From Nakamurella sp. (GTDB lineage Bacteria > Actinomycetota > Actinomycetes > Mycobacteriales > Nakamurellaceae), in assembly GCA_017882715.1 (NCBI GenBank), contig JADGOY010000004.1, positions 1 through 60,360 on the forward strand: a stretch of 60,360 nucleotides of DNA. The letters are read 5' to 3'. The notes beneath the pieces are model-generated. The model was not told the origin of the DNA and made no database searches. It saw only the letters and a list, made by a program, of their open reading frames with translations. This document shows positions 37,243 to 47,145 of this stretch, piece after piece. The number at the start of each line of letters is the position of its first letter. The first letter of the stretch is position 1. The position numbers and the translations under genes are program-made.

Positions 37243-37258
37243 CGCGTCAGCTGACGCG
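37243..37258. repeat. Perfect 16-bp palindrome between metK and priA
   Basis: cgcgtcagctgacgcg reads the same on both strands. It is 148 bp upstream of the priA ATG and 103 bp upstream of metK's end coordinate, so it could be a regulator site for priA or a hairpin ending metK transcription. A 12-bp direct repeat (agttgcgagcgc) lies nearby at 37177-37200. Confidence 0.7.
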
Positions 37259-37360
37259 CGCGGATGAAGTGCTGTACTCCAGCCACACAGGTCCCAGAAA
37301 GGCGAAGCTCAGCCGCGCACGGGAAGTTGATCCGCGCGGGTAGGCGCGCGGGTAGGAGGG

Positions 37361-38572
37361 TCAGATGCCCAGCACGGACTTCAGGTCCGAAGCCCGGTCG
37401 GTGTTCTCCCAGGGCAGGTCGACGTCCGTGCGGCCGAAGTGGCCGTACGCGGCCGTCTGCGCGTAGATCGGGCGCTTGAGATCGAGATCGCGGATGATCG
37501 CCGCCGGCCGCAGGTCGAACACCTGCCGGATCGCGTCGGCGATCTTCTGCGGATCCACCTGCTCGGTCCCGAAGGTCTCGACGAACAGCCCGACCGGCGA
37601 GGACTTGCCGATCGCGTACGCCACCTGGACCTCGATACGGTCCGCGAGCCCGGCGGCGACGGCGTTCTTCGCCACCCAGCGCATCGCGTACGCCGCGGAC
37701 CGGTCGACCTTCGACGGGTCCTTACCGGAAAACGCACCACCGCCGTGCCGGGCCATCCCGCCGTAGGTGTCGACGATGATCTTCCGGCCGGTCAGGCCGG
37801 CGTCACCCATCGGTCCGCCGATGACGAACCGGCCCGTCGGGTTGACCAGCAGCCGGTACCCGGCTACGTCTATGTCCAACGAGGCGAGTTCAGGCTCGAC
37901 GACCTGTTCGCGCACGTCGACAGCCAGCAACTGCTCCAGGTGGATGTTCTCCGCGTGCTGGCTGGAAACCACGACGGTGTCCAGCCGCACCGCCCGGTCG
38001 CCGACGTACTCGATCGTCACCTGGGTCTTGCCGTCCGGGCGCAGGTACGGCACCGCGCCCGACTTGCGAACGGTCGAGAGCCCGCGGGCCAGCCGATGGG
38101 CCAGCGCGATCGGCAGCGGCATGAGCTCGGGGGTGTCGGTGCAGGCGTAGCCGAACATCAGCCCTTGGTCGCCGGCGCCCTGCTGGGACAGCGGATCATC
38201 GGAATCTTCTACTGTGTCACCTGCATGCGTCCGCGCCTCGTACGCCGTGTCCACGCCCTGTGCGATGTCCGGCGACTGGGAGCCGATGGCCACGTTCACG
38301 CCGCAGGACGCGCCGTCGAAGCCCTTGGCAGAGGAGTCGTACCCGATACCGAGCACCGTTTCCCGGACCAAGGTGGGAATGTCGGCGTAGGCGCTGGTCG
38401 TGACCTCACCGGCCACGTGCACCTGACCGGTCGTCACCATCGTTTCGACGGCGACCCGGCTCGAGGGATCCTGACGTAGCAGTTCGTCCAGGATCGTGTC
38501 ACTGATCGCATCGCAGATCTTGTCGGGATGCCCCTCGGTGACGGATTCGGACGTGAACAGGCGAGACGTCAC
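37361..38572 (-). CDS. metK: S-adenosylmethionine synthetase
   Basis: Makes SAM from methionine and ATP. The 403 residues carry [18 protein letters not shown] at the N-terminus, the hexapeptide GAGDQG (in [14 protein letters not shown]), the phosphate loop [19 protein letters not shown] and a normal C-terminus. Start is GTG 38572; an upstream open frame has no similarity. The gap to coaBC is 142 bp. I examined the leader for SAM riboswitch cores and did not see one. Confidence 0.97.
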   Translation of the reverse strand: MTSRLFTSESVTEGHPDKICDAISDTILDELLRQDPSSRVAVETMVTTGQVHVAGEVTTSAYADIPTLVRETVLGIGYDSSAKGFDGASCGVNVAIGSQSPDIAQGVDTAYEARTHAGDTVEDSDDPLSQQGAGDQGLMFGYACTDTPELMPLPIALAHRLARGLSTVRKSGAVPYLRPDGKTQVTIEYVGDRAVRLDTVVVSSQHAENIHLEQLLAVDVREQVVEPELASLDIDVAGYRLLVNPTGRFVIGGPMGDAGLTGRKIIVDTYGGMARHGGGAFSGKDPSKVDRSAAYAMRWVAKNAVAAGLADRIEVQVAYAIGKSSPVGLFVETFGTEQVDPQKIADAIRQVFDLRPAAIIRDLDLKRPIYAQTAAYGHFGRTDVDLPWENTDRASDLKSVLGI

Positions 38573-38714
38573 GGAAAGGCTCCTACGGTGCGGCGGGCAG
38601 TGACCCGCGGGTGGGGAATGAGTGGGCAGGAAGGCAATGCGTGAGGACCACACCCCCAACCTGGTTCACACGCCATTGTCTCATTCCGAATCGGCTCCTC
38701 CTGGCGCGTTCGGC

Positions 38715-40034
38715 TCATCGATCTCGGGAGAGCCTGGCAGCTATGGCGTCGCAGACGGCTGCGGCAAGCACCGTCTTTGGTCCGATCGGGGCTTCGGCGA
38801 CCACGTCGGCCCAGTCGCCGGGACGATCGCCGGCAGCCAGGATGACGCCCGCGTTCTCGGCGACCTCGAAAGCCCGTCCGTCGTCCACCCGGTTGACCAC
38901 CAGCAGGTCGCAGCCCTTACGAGCGAGTTTCTCCCGGGCGTAGGCCAGCACGGACGCCGTCGGATCGGCCGAACCGTCGCCGGTCTCCGCGGCGAATCCG
39001 ACGACCACCTGCGGTCGGCCCGGGCTCGGCTCGGACAGTCGCGCCAGGACGTCCGGATTCTTGATCAGCGCCAGCGGCATGGGGTCCTGGCCGCTCACCT
39101 TCTTGATCTTGGTGGTGGCGGTGCTGGCCGGCCGGAAATCGGCCACCGCCGCTGCCATCACCACTGCGTCGGCATCGGCGGACAACTCGACCATCGCGGT
39201 TTCCAGTTCGCGAGCATCGGTCACCGGGACCACCGCCACGCCCGGCGGCTCCACCAGCGAGGCGTTGGCCGACACCAGGGTGACCTGGGCGCCGCGAGCC
39301 GCGGCGACCAGTGCGAGTGCGTACCCCTGCCGCCCCGAGGAGCGGTTGCCCAGGTAGCGGACCGGGTCGAGCAGTTCGCGGGTGCCGCCGGCCGAGATGA
39401 CGATCCGGCGCCCGATCAGATCGCGACGCAGGGCCTGCGGGTCACGATGCAGCAGATCGGCCAGCGCGGCGAGGTGCTCGGGCTCGGGCAGCCGCCCGGG
39501 GCCGCTGTCCGCGCCGGTGAGCCGGCCGACGGCAGGATCGACCACGACGACGCCGCGCGAGCGCAGGGTCGCGGTGTTCGCCACGGTGGCGGGGTGGGTC
39601 CACATCTCGGTGTGCATGGCCGGGGCCATCAGCACCGGGGCGCGGGTGACCAGCAGGGTCGCCGCCAGCAGATCGTCGGCCTGCCCGCCGGCCGCCCTGG
39701 CCATCAGGTCCGCGGTGGCCGGAGCGACGATCACCAGGTCGGCCTGCTGACCGGTGGCGACATGGCTGACGGCCGGGACGTCGGTGAAGACGTCCGCGGA
39801 TACCTTGTGCCCGGACAGCGCTTCCCAGGTGGGGGCCCCGACGAACTGCAGCGCGCTGGCGGTCGGCACGACGGTGACGTCGAACCGGTCGGCTCGCAGT
39901 CGGCGCACCAGTTCACAGGCTTTGTAGGCCGCGATCCCACCGCCAACGCCGACGACCACGCGGCCGCGTACGCCCGCGGTACCGGACGCAACAGGCACTG
40001 CTACGGCCGGTTCCTCGTCACCCGGCGCGGTCAC
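38715..40034 (-). CDS. coaBC: Bifunctional phosphopantothenoylcysteine decarboxylase / phosphopantothenate-cysteine ligase
   Basis: Two successive steps of coenzyme A synthesis. The N-terminal flavin-dependent CoaC domain starts [21 protein letters not shown] and has [13 protein letters not shown], the variant of the PAMN motif I recall in mycobacterial homologues. The C-terminal CoaB domain has [19 protein letters not shown] (nucleotide-binding/dimer region) and GFAAETGD. Total 439 residues. The ATG overlaps the rpoZ stop (ATGA). Confidence 0.95.
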   Translation of the reverse strand: MTAPGDEEPAVAVPVASGTAGVRGRVVVGVGGGIAAYKACELVRRLRADRFDVTVVPTASALQFVGAPTWEALSGHKVSADVFTDVPAVSHVATGQQADLVIVAPATADLMARAAGGQADDLLAATLLVTRAPVLMAPAMHTEMWTHPATVANTATLRSRGVVVVDPAVGRLTGADSGPGRLPEPEHLAALADLLHRDPQALRRDLIGRRIVISAGGTRELLDPVRYLGNRSSGRQGYALALVAAARGAQVTLVSANASLVEPPGVAVVPVTDARELETAMVELSADADAVVMAAAVADFRPASTATTKIKKVSGQDPMPLALIKNPDVLARLSEPSPGRPQVVVGFAAETGDGSADPTASVLAYAREKLARKGCDLLVVNRVDDGRAFEVAENAGVILAAGDRPGDWADVVAEAPIGPKTVLAAAVCDAIAARLSRDR

Positions 40035-40318
40035 TCGCCTTCGGTGTGCTCGAGCAGCCCTGCGTTGATCTCGCGGAGCGCGATCGACAGCGGCTTCTCC
40101 TTGGGCAGCGGCTCAACCAGTGGACCCACGTACTCGAGCAGGCCCTCGCCGAGCTGGGCGTAGTAGTCGTTGATCTGCCGGGCGCGCTTGGCCGCGTAAA
40201 TGGACAGCCCGTACTTCGAGCTGGTCCTGGTCAGCAGCTCGTCGATCGGCGGGTAGGTGATGCCGGCCGCGGCGATCGCGGCGGCCGTCGGGGTGCCGCT
40301 GTCGGCTGCAGTGCTCAT
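40031..40318 (-). CDS. rpoZ: RNA polymerase omega subunit
   Basis: Small subunit that helps assemble beta-prime. The 95-residue product has the omega fold residues [20 protein letters not shown] and [15 protein letters not shown], and an actinobacterial C-terminus ([15 protein letters not shown]). Start ATG 40318 has AGGAG upstream; a longer open frame lacks similarity. The 174-bp gap to gmk contains an unusually AT-rich stretch (40374-40405) with repeated ctgat units that may be its promoter. Confidence 0.95.
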   Translation of the reverse strand: MSTAADSGTPTAAAIAAAGITYPPIDELLTRTSSKYGLSIYAAKRARQINDYYAQLGEGLLEYVGPLVEPLPKEKPLSIALREINAGLLEHTEGE

Positions 40319-40492
40319 CGCACAAGGCTCCTGGTTCGTCTGGGCCGTGCGGCTCGGTGCCGCCTGAAAAAGGCTGATCGATAAACTGATCTGATCTAAT
40401 CTGACCGAACAATCGTCCCCATAGCTCGACACCCGGGCGGGTCTGTTGGCCAGCCCATCCCCGCCGGCGCGAAACGGATCTGTCGGTCGCAC

Positions 40493-41128
40493 TCAGCCCA
40501 CGGGGGAGCCAGGGCGCGACCCAGTCATCAACTGTACCAAGCCCGCGGCGGCCGACTGGACATCGGTGTTGACCACACGGTGATCGAACTCACGTTCGGC
40601 GTCCAACTCGGTGCGGGCGGCAAGGAGTCTGGCCTGTCGGGTCGCCTCGTCCTCGGTGCCCCGCCCGACCAGCCGACGGGCCAACTCGTCGAAGGACGGC
40701 GGCGCCAGAAAGATCAGCACGGCCTCCGGGCCGAGCCCGGGCGCGGCACGCACCTGACGAGCGCCCTGCACTTCGATCTCCAGCAGGACGTCCTGGCCCG
40801 CCGCCAATCGCTGTTCGACCGCGTCACGCGGGGTGCCGTAGTGATTGCCGGCGAAGTGCGCATGCTCGAGCAGCCGCCCCTGCGCGACGAGTTCGGCGAA
40901 TTGCTCCTCGGTGACGAAGTGATAGTTGACCCCGTCGATCTCACCGGGACGCCGGGGCCTGGTGGTGGCCGACACCGAGTACCACAGGCCCGGCACCAGG
41001 GATCGCACCCGGGCAAGCACCGTGCTCTTGCCGACCCCGGACGGTCCCGACAGCACGAACAGACGCCCCCGCCGACGGGCGGCACCTGGGCCGGAGCCGA
41101 GCGATTCCGGCACCGACGGGGCGCCCAC
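40493..41128 (-). CDS. gmk: Guanylate kinase
   Basis: Phosphorylates GMP to GDP. The 211-residue product has the P-loop GPSGVGKS at residues 28-35, the GMP-binding SATTRPRRPGEIDGVNYHFV, and ILLEIEVQGA-like DVLLEIEVQGARQV. It lies 6 bp after mihF, the conserved actinobacterial order mihF-gmk-rpoZ. About 20 extra residues precede the P-loop strand. Confidence 0.96.
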   Translation of the reverse strand: MGAPSVPESLGSGPGAARRRGRLFVLSGPSGVGKSTVLARVRSLVPGLWYSVSATTRPRRPGEIDGVNYHFVTEEQFAELVAQGRLLEHAHFAGNHYGTPRDAVEQRLAAGQDVLLEIEVQGARQVRAAPGLGPEAVLIFLAPPSFDELARRLVGRGTEDEATRQARLLAARTELDAEREFDHRVVNTDVQSAAAGLVQLMTGSRPGSPVG

Positions 41129-41134
41129 CGTGGA

Positions 41135-41449
41135 CTAGTAGCCGAACTCGTTCAGCAGTGCTTGCCGCTGTCGCTCACCCAGCCCACGAACCCGGCGGCT
41201 GGGAGCGATCTCGAACTGCTCCATCAGCGCGGCGGCGCGCACCTTGCCGACACCCGGCAAAGACTCCAGCAGCGCGGAGACCTTCAGTTTGGCGAGGGCT
41301 TCGTCGGTCTCGGCGTCGGCGAGAACCTGCTTGAGGGTGGTGCCTCCCCGCTTGAGCCGCTCCTTGAGTTCGGCACGGGCCCGACGGGCGGCCGCGGCCT
41401 TCTCCAGAGCCGCAGCGCGCTGCTCGTCGGTCAGTTGGGGCAGAGCCAC
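41135..41449 (-). CDS. mihF: Integration host factor, actinobacterial type (mIHF)
   Basis: Nucleoid-associated DNA-binding protein found in actinobacteria and unrelated to E. coli IHF. The 104 residues start MALPQLTDEQRAAALEKAA (basic helix), then RAELKERLKRGG, and the helix-two-turn-helix SALLESLPGVGKVRAAALM ending GLGERQRQALL. Length matches mycobacterial mIHF core forms. Conserved neighbour of gmk and rpoZ. No pyrF precedes it here, unlike in mycobacteria. Confidence 0.96.
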   Translation of the reverse strand: MALPQLTDEQRAAALEKAAAARRARAELKERLKRGGTTLKQVLADAETDEALAKLKVSALLESLPGVGKVRAAALMEQFEIAPSRRVRGLGERQRQALLNEFGY

Positions 41450-41607
41450 GTCGGCCTCGCTTCATCGGGATGTGATGTGACTTGTCGCTGTCGTCTTGTC
41501 TGACCGGCTTGTTCGCCGACCACCGCGGTTCGTCGTGGACGGTCCGCATGCGAACCTACCCAGGCCCGACCGTAGCGGCAAACACCACCCCCGGGGTGCG
41601 CTGACCG

Positions 41608-42978
41608 TCATACCCGCATCCGCCCGACGATTCCGGTGTCGTAGTCGCCGGAGACGAATTCCGGGTTGGCCAGAAGTTCGGCGTGGAAGGCGAGATTGGA
41701 CTTCGGCCCGACGATCGTGAAGTCCTGCACGGCCCGGGCCGCGCGGGCCAGGGCCTGCGCCCGATCCGCACCGTGCACGATCAGCTTGGCGATCAGCGAG
41801 TCGTACGACGGCGTCACCGTGGTGCCCGCCGCGTACCCGGCGTCGACCCGGATCCCGTCGCCGGTGGGTTCCTGCCACTGGGTGATCGCACCTGGTCCAG
41901 GCAGGAACCGCTTCGAGTCCTCGGCGTTGATCCGCAGTTCGATGGCATGGCCGGTATGGGTCAGCGAATCCTCGTCGAAGCCCGGATGCCGGCCCGCGGC
42001 GATGAGCAACTGCGCGTTCACCAGGTCGATGCCGAGCACGGCCTCGGTGATCGGGTGCTCCACCTGCAGCCGGGTGTTCATCTCCAGGAAGAAGAACTCC
42101 GCCGGCGCCACCTGGGTGCCTTGGTCGTCGCACGCGGCTGGGCTCACAAGGAATTCGACGGTGCCCGCGCCCTGGTAGTGCACGACCTCTCCGGCGCGGC
42201 GGGCGGCGGCCAGCATCCTGATCAGCAGCGCGTCGTCGACCCCGGGCGACGGGGTTTCCTCCGCGACCTTCTGATGACGCCGCTGGACCGAGCACTCACG
42301 CTCGTCCAGGGCCAGCACGGTACCGTCGACGAGTCCGAGGATCTGCACCTCGACGTGCCGCACCCGGCGAAAGTACCGCTCGATGAACACCGAGGGATCG
42401 CCGAACAGCCGGCCGGCGAACGCGGTCACCTTCTCGTACTCGGCGACCAGCACTTCCGGCGAGTTGACGATGGCCATCCCCATCCCGCCGCCACCGGCCG
42501 CCGCCTTGATCATCACCGGGTAGCCGATCTCCTTTGCGGCCAGGGAGGCATCTTCCGCCGTGCGCACAGGTTCTTCGGTGCCGGGCGCGACCGGCACTCC
42601 GACCGATGCCACCAGATTCCTGGCGGCCACCTTGTCCGCCATGGCGGTGATCGCCTCCGGCGAGGGCCCGACCCAGACCAGCCCGGCGTCGACGACCATC
42701 CGAGCAAAGGAGGCATCCTCGGACAGGAAGCCGTAGCCGGGATGGATGGCCTGGGCGCCGGTGGCGACGGCCGCCTCGATCACCGCGCGCCGGTTGCGGT
42801 AGGACTGGGCCGGGTTCGCCGGTCCGATCAGCACCGCCTCGTCGGCCGCGGCGACGAACGGCAATCCGGCGTCAGCCTCGGAGTAAACGGCGATGGTGCG
42901 GATCCCCATCCGTTTGGCGGTGCGGATCACCCGCCCGGCGATCTCCGCGCGATTGGCCACCAACAGCGAGTCGAACAT
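41608..42978 (-). CDS. Biotin carboxylase (acetyl-/propionyl-CoA or pyruvate carboxylase subunit A type)
   Basis: ATP-dependent carboxylation of biotin on a carrier protein. The 456 residues contain the N-terminal domain (MFDSLLVANRAEIAGRVIRTA, HPGYGFLSEDASFA), the ATP-grasp region (MIKAAAGGGGMGM) and FFLEMNTRLQVEHPITEAV. They end at the C-terminal domain with no biotin-carrier (AMKM) segment. No carrier or carboxyltransferase gene lies beside it, so the acceptor is unknown. I choose ATG 42978 because GAAAGG is six bases upstream; ATG 42984 is the alternative. Confidence 0.92.
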   Translation of the reverse strand: MFDSLLVANRAEIAGRVIRTAKRMGIRTIAVYSEADAGLPFVAAADEAVLIGPANPAQSYRNRRAVIEAAVATGAQAIHPGYGFLSEDASFARMVVDAGLVWVGPSPEAITAMADKVAARNLVASVGVPVAPGTEEPVRTAEDASLAAKEIGYPVMIKAAAGGGGMGMAIVNSPEVLVAEYEKVTAFAGRLFGDPSVFIERYFRRVRHVEVQILGLVDGTVLALDERECSVQRRHQKVAEETPSPGVDDALLIRMLAAARRAGEVVHYQGAGTVEFLVSPAACDDQGTQVAPAEFFFLEMNTRLQVEHPITEAVLGIDLVNAQLLIAAGRHPGFDEDSLTHTGHAIELRINAEDSKRFLPGPGAITQWQEPTGDGIRVDAGYAAGTTVTPSYDSLIAKLIVHGADRAQALARAARAVQDFTIVGPKSNLAFHAELLANPEFVSGDYDTGIVGRMRV

Positions 42979-43088
42979 GCGCATCCTTTCGCCGGCCTCC
43001 CGGCGCACCTGTAGGCCGGGTGGATCGGGTCGACCTATCGTGATCGCCCCACGGTATGGACGCACGGTGACTGGTCAGCGATACCGCG

Positions 43089-44264
43089 TCAGATCGGCGG
43101 ATTGCCGGACGGTGGGTTGGACGCGCCGGACGGTTCCTGGCTCGCACCGAGCCCGCCTCGGTCCGGACGTCGCGCAGCGCCCGTCCGCCGCGGACCGACC
43201 CAACCGCTGTCCGACTCGTCCCACCAGGTCGACCCCAGCTCTTCCCGGATGAATTCCAGGCGGTCACCCCGGCGTTTGCCGACCATCGAATGGCTCCTGC
43301 CGTACAGGGTATACGGCCATCCCGATGGCCATCCAGACGACGAACCGCGCCCAGGGTGATGGCCGTCAGGTTGATCATCAGCCACAGGCAGGCCAGCACC
43401 GACAGGATCGGGATCAATGGCATGAGCGGCACGTCGAACGAGCGCTCGAGTTCCGGCGGGGTCTTGCGGAGCACGATCACGCCGGTCGACACCGGCGCGA
43501 ACGCGAACAGCGTGCCGACGATGACCATCTCCTCCAGCACACCGATCTGCGAGATACCCGCGATCACCGCGACCGCCGCGCCCACCCCGACGGTGATCCT
43601 GGCGGGAGTTCGGGTGTTGTCGTTGACCTGCGCCATACGTCGCGGCAGCAGGCCATCCCGGCTCATCGCCAAGATGATCCGGCTCTGAACGCGCTGGCCG
43701 GCGTCGCCTGGTCGCCCTCGTGGCTGCCGTCCGGCTGCAGCGGGCCGTTGTTCCAGGCCGCTGGAGGCGCGCGGTTCGGCGGGGCACGCTGGGCGGCACG
43801 AACGGTGCGAGGTCGACCGCGTTGAAGTAGAAGAAACCGACCACGACCACCAGCAATACCACGCCGATCTTGATCGCGGTGATGATCATGTTGGCCCGCG
43901 TAGAGTTTCGCCTCGGCCGAAAGCAGCCAGGTGATCAACGCGACGATGAGTATCGCTGCCCAGTCGAGGTCGATCGGTCCGAGCGCAACGGTGGTGCTCA
44001 GTGAGCCACCGAACTGGGTGAACAGGCTGCCCCAGACACGGCGACCAGGCCGCATGCGATGGCGGCGATGACGACGCGATCGAGACCGCCGGGCCCGCCG
44101 TCGTGGCCGCCGCCCGGGCGGTCAGGGTCATGCCGGCACCGATGACGACGGCGACGCCGAAGATCGGCAGGTCCCATGCCGAGAGGGCGCTCGAGTCTGT
44201 GGCCGGGTTCGTCGGTGTCCTTGATGGACTGTTCGACCGATTTCGTGCGCCAGGCAGATGCCAT
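43089..44264 (-). pseudogene. APC-family amino-acid permease, frameshifted and internally deleted
   Basis: Pieces of one cationic-amino-acid-transporter-like protein appear in different minus-strand frames. The start is MASAWRTKSVEQSIKDTDEP at 44264, followed by MTLTARAAATTAGPAVSI and VIAAIACGLVA. Next come an inner part (DWAAILIVALITWLL, then IITAIKIGVVLLVVVVGFFYF), a late part (AMSRDGLLPRRMAQVNDNTRTP, LMINLTAITLG) and the tail (VYTLYGR-like YTLYGRSHSMVGKRRGD). About three middle helices are missing and at least four frame changes are needed, so it cannot make a working transporter. Confidence 0.85.
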
Positions 44265-44406
44265 TGGATCTCCCATTCCGCTTCGACGACGCGGTGCTCT
44301 GCCCGTGCGGGCAGCGCCCGTGAGAAGAGTCAGGAGGAAGATTTCCGAAAATGCCATTGCCCAACGAGACAGCGGTGGGTGGGACCGATGTGCGCCGGGC
44401 CGGGCG

Positions 44407-45630
44407 TCAGCCCTGGAAGTCCAGACCGAGCGGCAGACCGTCGGTGGCCCGAAACACGGTGCCACTGCCGCTGATCCACACCGGACCGTCGGTCGCGGCC
44501 ACCCAGACCGAATGACCGCGGGGCGCCGTGATCTCGGCCCCCCGGCTGTCGGTGGCGACGATCTCACCCTGGATCGTCAGCAGCACCTGCGGCCCGAAAT
44601 GGGTGACTTCACGCTTCTCGCCGCGCAATTCCAGCCGCGCCAGCCGGAACTCCGGAGTCGGCGTGGGGTAGACGACATGACCGGCCGCCACCAGATCGCC
44701 GTGCAGCACGGGCACGTCGCCGGGAGCGAAATCCAGCACCTTCATCAATTCGGGGACATCCACGTGCTTGGGCGTCAGACCGCCGCGCAACACATTGTCC
44801 GAATTGGCCATGATCTCGATGCCGACCCCGGAAAGGTAGGCGTGCAGATTGCCCGCCGGCAGGTAAAGAGCGTCACCCGGCGACAGCACGAACCGATTGA
44901 GCAACAGCGAGGCGAGCACGCCGGGGTCGCCGGGATAACGCTCCCCCAGGGCCAGCGCGGTCCGGTACTCGATGTCGAACTCGGATCCGTCGCGCACTTT
45001 TTCCACGCTCGCCGAGAGCACCTGCGCGAGCAACGGGCCCAGCGTGGCCGGCGGGATGGTGATCATCGACGAGAACAGCGCCCTGGTGCCGTGGACGTCG
45101 GGTTGCCCGGACAGCAGTCCGAGGTAGTGATCCAGTTGCGGGACACCGAGCGCGCTGAGCAGCCGGACGGTAGCCTGCGGCTCCCGAAAGCCGCACAGCG
45201 TGTGGAACGGGGTCAGTGCGCAGATCAATTCCGGCTTGCGCGAGCTGTCCCGGTAGTTGCGGTTGGGCGAGGTACGCGAGATACCGGCGGTTTCCTCCGC
45301 GGCAAACCCCCGGGTCGCCTGTTCCACCGAGGGGTGGGCCTGCAGGGAAAGGGGCTCCTCGGCCGCAAGGACCTTGAGCAAGAATGGCAACCGAGACCCG
45401 AACAGCGCGTACGACCGCTCCCCCAACATGCCGATCGGATCCTGGGCGATCAGGTCCGCCAGTGACCGTTCTCCGCGTTCGTCGACCAGCGTCGAGGAAT
45501 CAGCCGGGTGCGCGCCGACCCACAACTCGGCCTGCGGGTGAGGCGACGGGCTGGGCGTCCCGAGGAGTTCCGCGATGGCGGTCCGAGAACCCCAGGCGTA
45601 CGGCCGAATCCGGTTGTGCATCAGCTCCAC
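44407..45630 (-). CDS. manA: Mannose-6-phosphate isomerase, class I
   Basis: Interconverts fructose 6-phosphate and mannose 6-phosphate, feeding GDP-mannose for cell-envelope glycans. The 407 residues show the type-I motifs PYAWGSRTAIAELLG, ELWVGAHP, the metal-binding LSLQAHPSVEQA and YLPAGNLHAYLSGVGIEIMANSDNVLRGG. The start overlaps the SIS gene by 10 bp. Together with manB upstream it forms a mannose-supply cluster like that in mycobacteria. Confidence 0.96.
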   Translation of the reverse strand: MELMHNRIRPYAWGSRTAIAELLGTPSPSPHPQAELWVGAHPADSSTLVDERGERSLADLIAQDPIGMLGERSYALFGSRLPFLLKVLAAEEPLSLQAHPSVEQATRGFAAEETAGISRTSPNRNYRDSSRKPELICALTPFHTLCGFREPQATVRLLSALGVPQLDHYLGLLSGQPDVHGTRALFSSMITIPPATLGPLLAQVLSASVEKVRDGSEFDIEYRTALALGERYPGDPGVLASLLLNRFVLSPGDALYLPAGNLHAYLSGVGIEIMANSDNVLRGGLTPKHVDVPELMKVLDFAPGDVPVLHGDLVAAGHVVYPTPTPEFRLARLELRGEKREVTHFGPQVLLTIQGEIVATDSRGAEITAPRGHSVWVAATDGPVWISGSGTVFRATDGLPLGLDFQG

Positions 45631-46826
45631 GAACCGGGCTCACTCTCGCTCCAGGCGCCCGGCGCGACCGCCGGCGACACGTGCTGCGATGAACGCCCGG
45701 GACGCCCCAGACCGTCCGGCAGATCGGCCGGCAGTCGGGCACCGGTGGCCAGGCCGGCGTAGAGCGCGGCGAAATCGAGCCTGTTCATCAACAGCACGGT
45801 GGACGCGAAACCCCCCAGCTCGGCCTTTTCGAGCCCGGGCGCAGCGGGGGGGTCCTGATCGGGCACTTCCTCCCGACCGATGCGGAACGCGCGCGGCAAC
45901 GCGGCCTCCAGGGCGGCCGAGAGCCGGGACGTCGCAGCGGATGCCTGGTTCGCCGGTCCGGACAGCAAAACCACGCTGATCCGCGGGGTCGGCTGGCCGC
46001 TCTCGTCCTCGAAGGGGTCGTAGAACACTCCGGCCGCCAAATCCGGCGACCCGCACCTGGCCAGCACCGACGGCGATCCGGCTGCCTCGCCCGCGGTCAG
46101 CACGGAGGCGGCGATACCTCCCAGCGCGGCCAGCGAACGGCTCCCGTAACCGGCCAACGCGTCCGCCACCGGGTCGGTCCCGATCAGCAGCGGGGTGCCT
46201 CCCACGAGGTGTTCGGCCAACGGCAGTGCGGGATTGACGAAGAACTCCGAACTCGGGTGGCAGGCCAGTGCCATGGCGTCCAGCAGTCCGGCGAGGGCCT
46301 CGAAGTCCGGCCGTGGATACAGCCCCGCGGCCGCGGCCACCGAGACGAGAATGGTCAGTCTGGCCGAACCGGCGAGCGCCTCCGTCACCGACAGCTGCGG
46401 CTCGAGCAGGTTGCCCGCCGCCGCGTCGGCCACCGGGCCGTCCGCCGACGATCGCACGAACACCGCAGCGCCACGCCGGGCGGCGACCGCGGCGGCTCGC
46501 GACGCGACCGTGTCGTCGATCCCGGCGGCGAACACCACCACCACGTCCAGCGGACCCACCCATGCCGGCAGGCTGGCCGCCCCGACGATCGGCGTCTGCG
46601 CCTGCTCGCCGATCAGCGCGATCAGCAGAGCCGCATCGACCGCGGCACCCGCGCCGACCACGACCAGGGCACGCGGGCGGCCCAACGGCGACAGGCCGGC
46701 CAACTGCTCCGCTGCCGATCGGACCTGCGCTCCGGCCAACGCGGCAGCGGGCAACAACGCGCCGCTGTCCGCGGCGATCAACGCGGCCGGATCGTGGAGA
46801 TCCGCTGCCGGATCGCCGTTCGTCAC
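45621..46826 (-). CDS. SIS-domain protein (phosphosugar isomerase-like)
   Basis: A 401-residue protein with two sugar-isomerase-like regions: RALVVVGAGAAVDAALLIALIG and LDVVVVFAAGIDD in the first, RISVVLLSGPANQASAATSRL in the second. It resembles the bifunctional phosphoglucose/phosphomannose isomerase C-terminal family, and a homologue sits between manA and manB in mycobacteria, so a role in phosphomannose handling is plausible but unproven. Start GTG 46826 overlaps the Trm112-like stop (GTGA). Very Ala-rich. Confidence 0.82.
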   Translation of the reverse strand: MTNGDPAADLHDPAALIAADSGALLPAAALAGAQVRSAAEQLAGLSPLGRPRALVVVGAGAAVDAALLIALIGEQAQTPIVGAASLPAWVGPLDVVVVFAAGIDDTVASRAAAVAARRGAAVFVRSSADGPVADAAAGNLLEPQLSVTEALAGSARLTILVSVAAAAGLYPRPDFEALAGLLDAMALACHPSSEFFVNPALPLAEHLVGGTPLLIGTDPVADALAGYGSRSLAALGGIAASVLTAGEAAGSPSVLARCGSPDLAAGVFYDPFEDESGQPTPRISVVLLSGPANQASAATSRLSAALEAALPRAFRIGREEVPDQDPPAAPGLEKAELGGFASTVLLMNRLDFAALYAGLATGARLPADLPDGLGRPGRSSQHVSPAVAPGAWSESEPGSWS

Positions 46827-47113
46827 CGGAGCACTGCGGAATCGACCGCCGTTCCGCCGAGCGTCGCCTCGTCGAGCAGCAGCACCGGGATCCCGTCCCT
46901 GATCGGGTACACCCTGCCGCATTCGGTGCAGGTCAGGCTCGGCGCGCCGGGGTCGTCCGGGGCGCCTGGGGTGAGTGGGGCGTGATGCTCGGCCGGGCAG
47001 GCAAGGACCTCCAGCAGCACGGGGTCCAGTCCCCAGTGCGACTGCGTGACGCCAGATCCCGGGTTCGGGTTCGGGTTGGTAATCGGGTTGGGAATCGGCA
47101 CATTCGGGGCCAT
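46823..47113 (-). CDS. Trm112-family zinc-finger-like protein
   Basis: A 96-residue protein. After an Asn-Pro-rich start (PNPITNPNPNPGS) come LDPVLLEVLACP and LTCTECGRVYPIRDGIPVLL, the Trm112/YcaR pattern with Cys39, Cys62 and Cys65; the fourth usual metal ligand of the first pair is replaced by AEHH. Such proteins are small partners of methyltransferases in eukaryotes and archaea; the bacterial role is unclear. It is coupled to the SIS gene. GAAAGG lies eight bases before the ATG. Confidence 0.85.
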   Translation of the reverse strand: MAPNVPIPNPITNPNPNPGSGVTQSHWGLDPVLLEVLACPAEHHAPLTPGAPDDPGAPSLTCTECGRVYPIRDGIPVLLLDEATLGGTAVDSAVLR

Positions 47114-47145
47114 GGCACGAGCCTTTCGCGGAGTCCTGGGGCAGT

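Noticed and set aside
38573-38714. SAM riboswitch upstream of metK
   Set aside because: The conserved cores of SAM-I, SAM-II and SAM-IV that I know are not visible in this 142-bp leader; a covariance search could overturn this.
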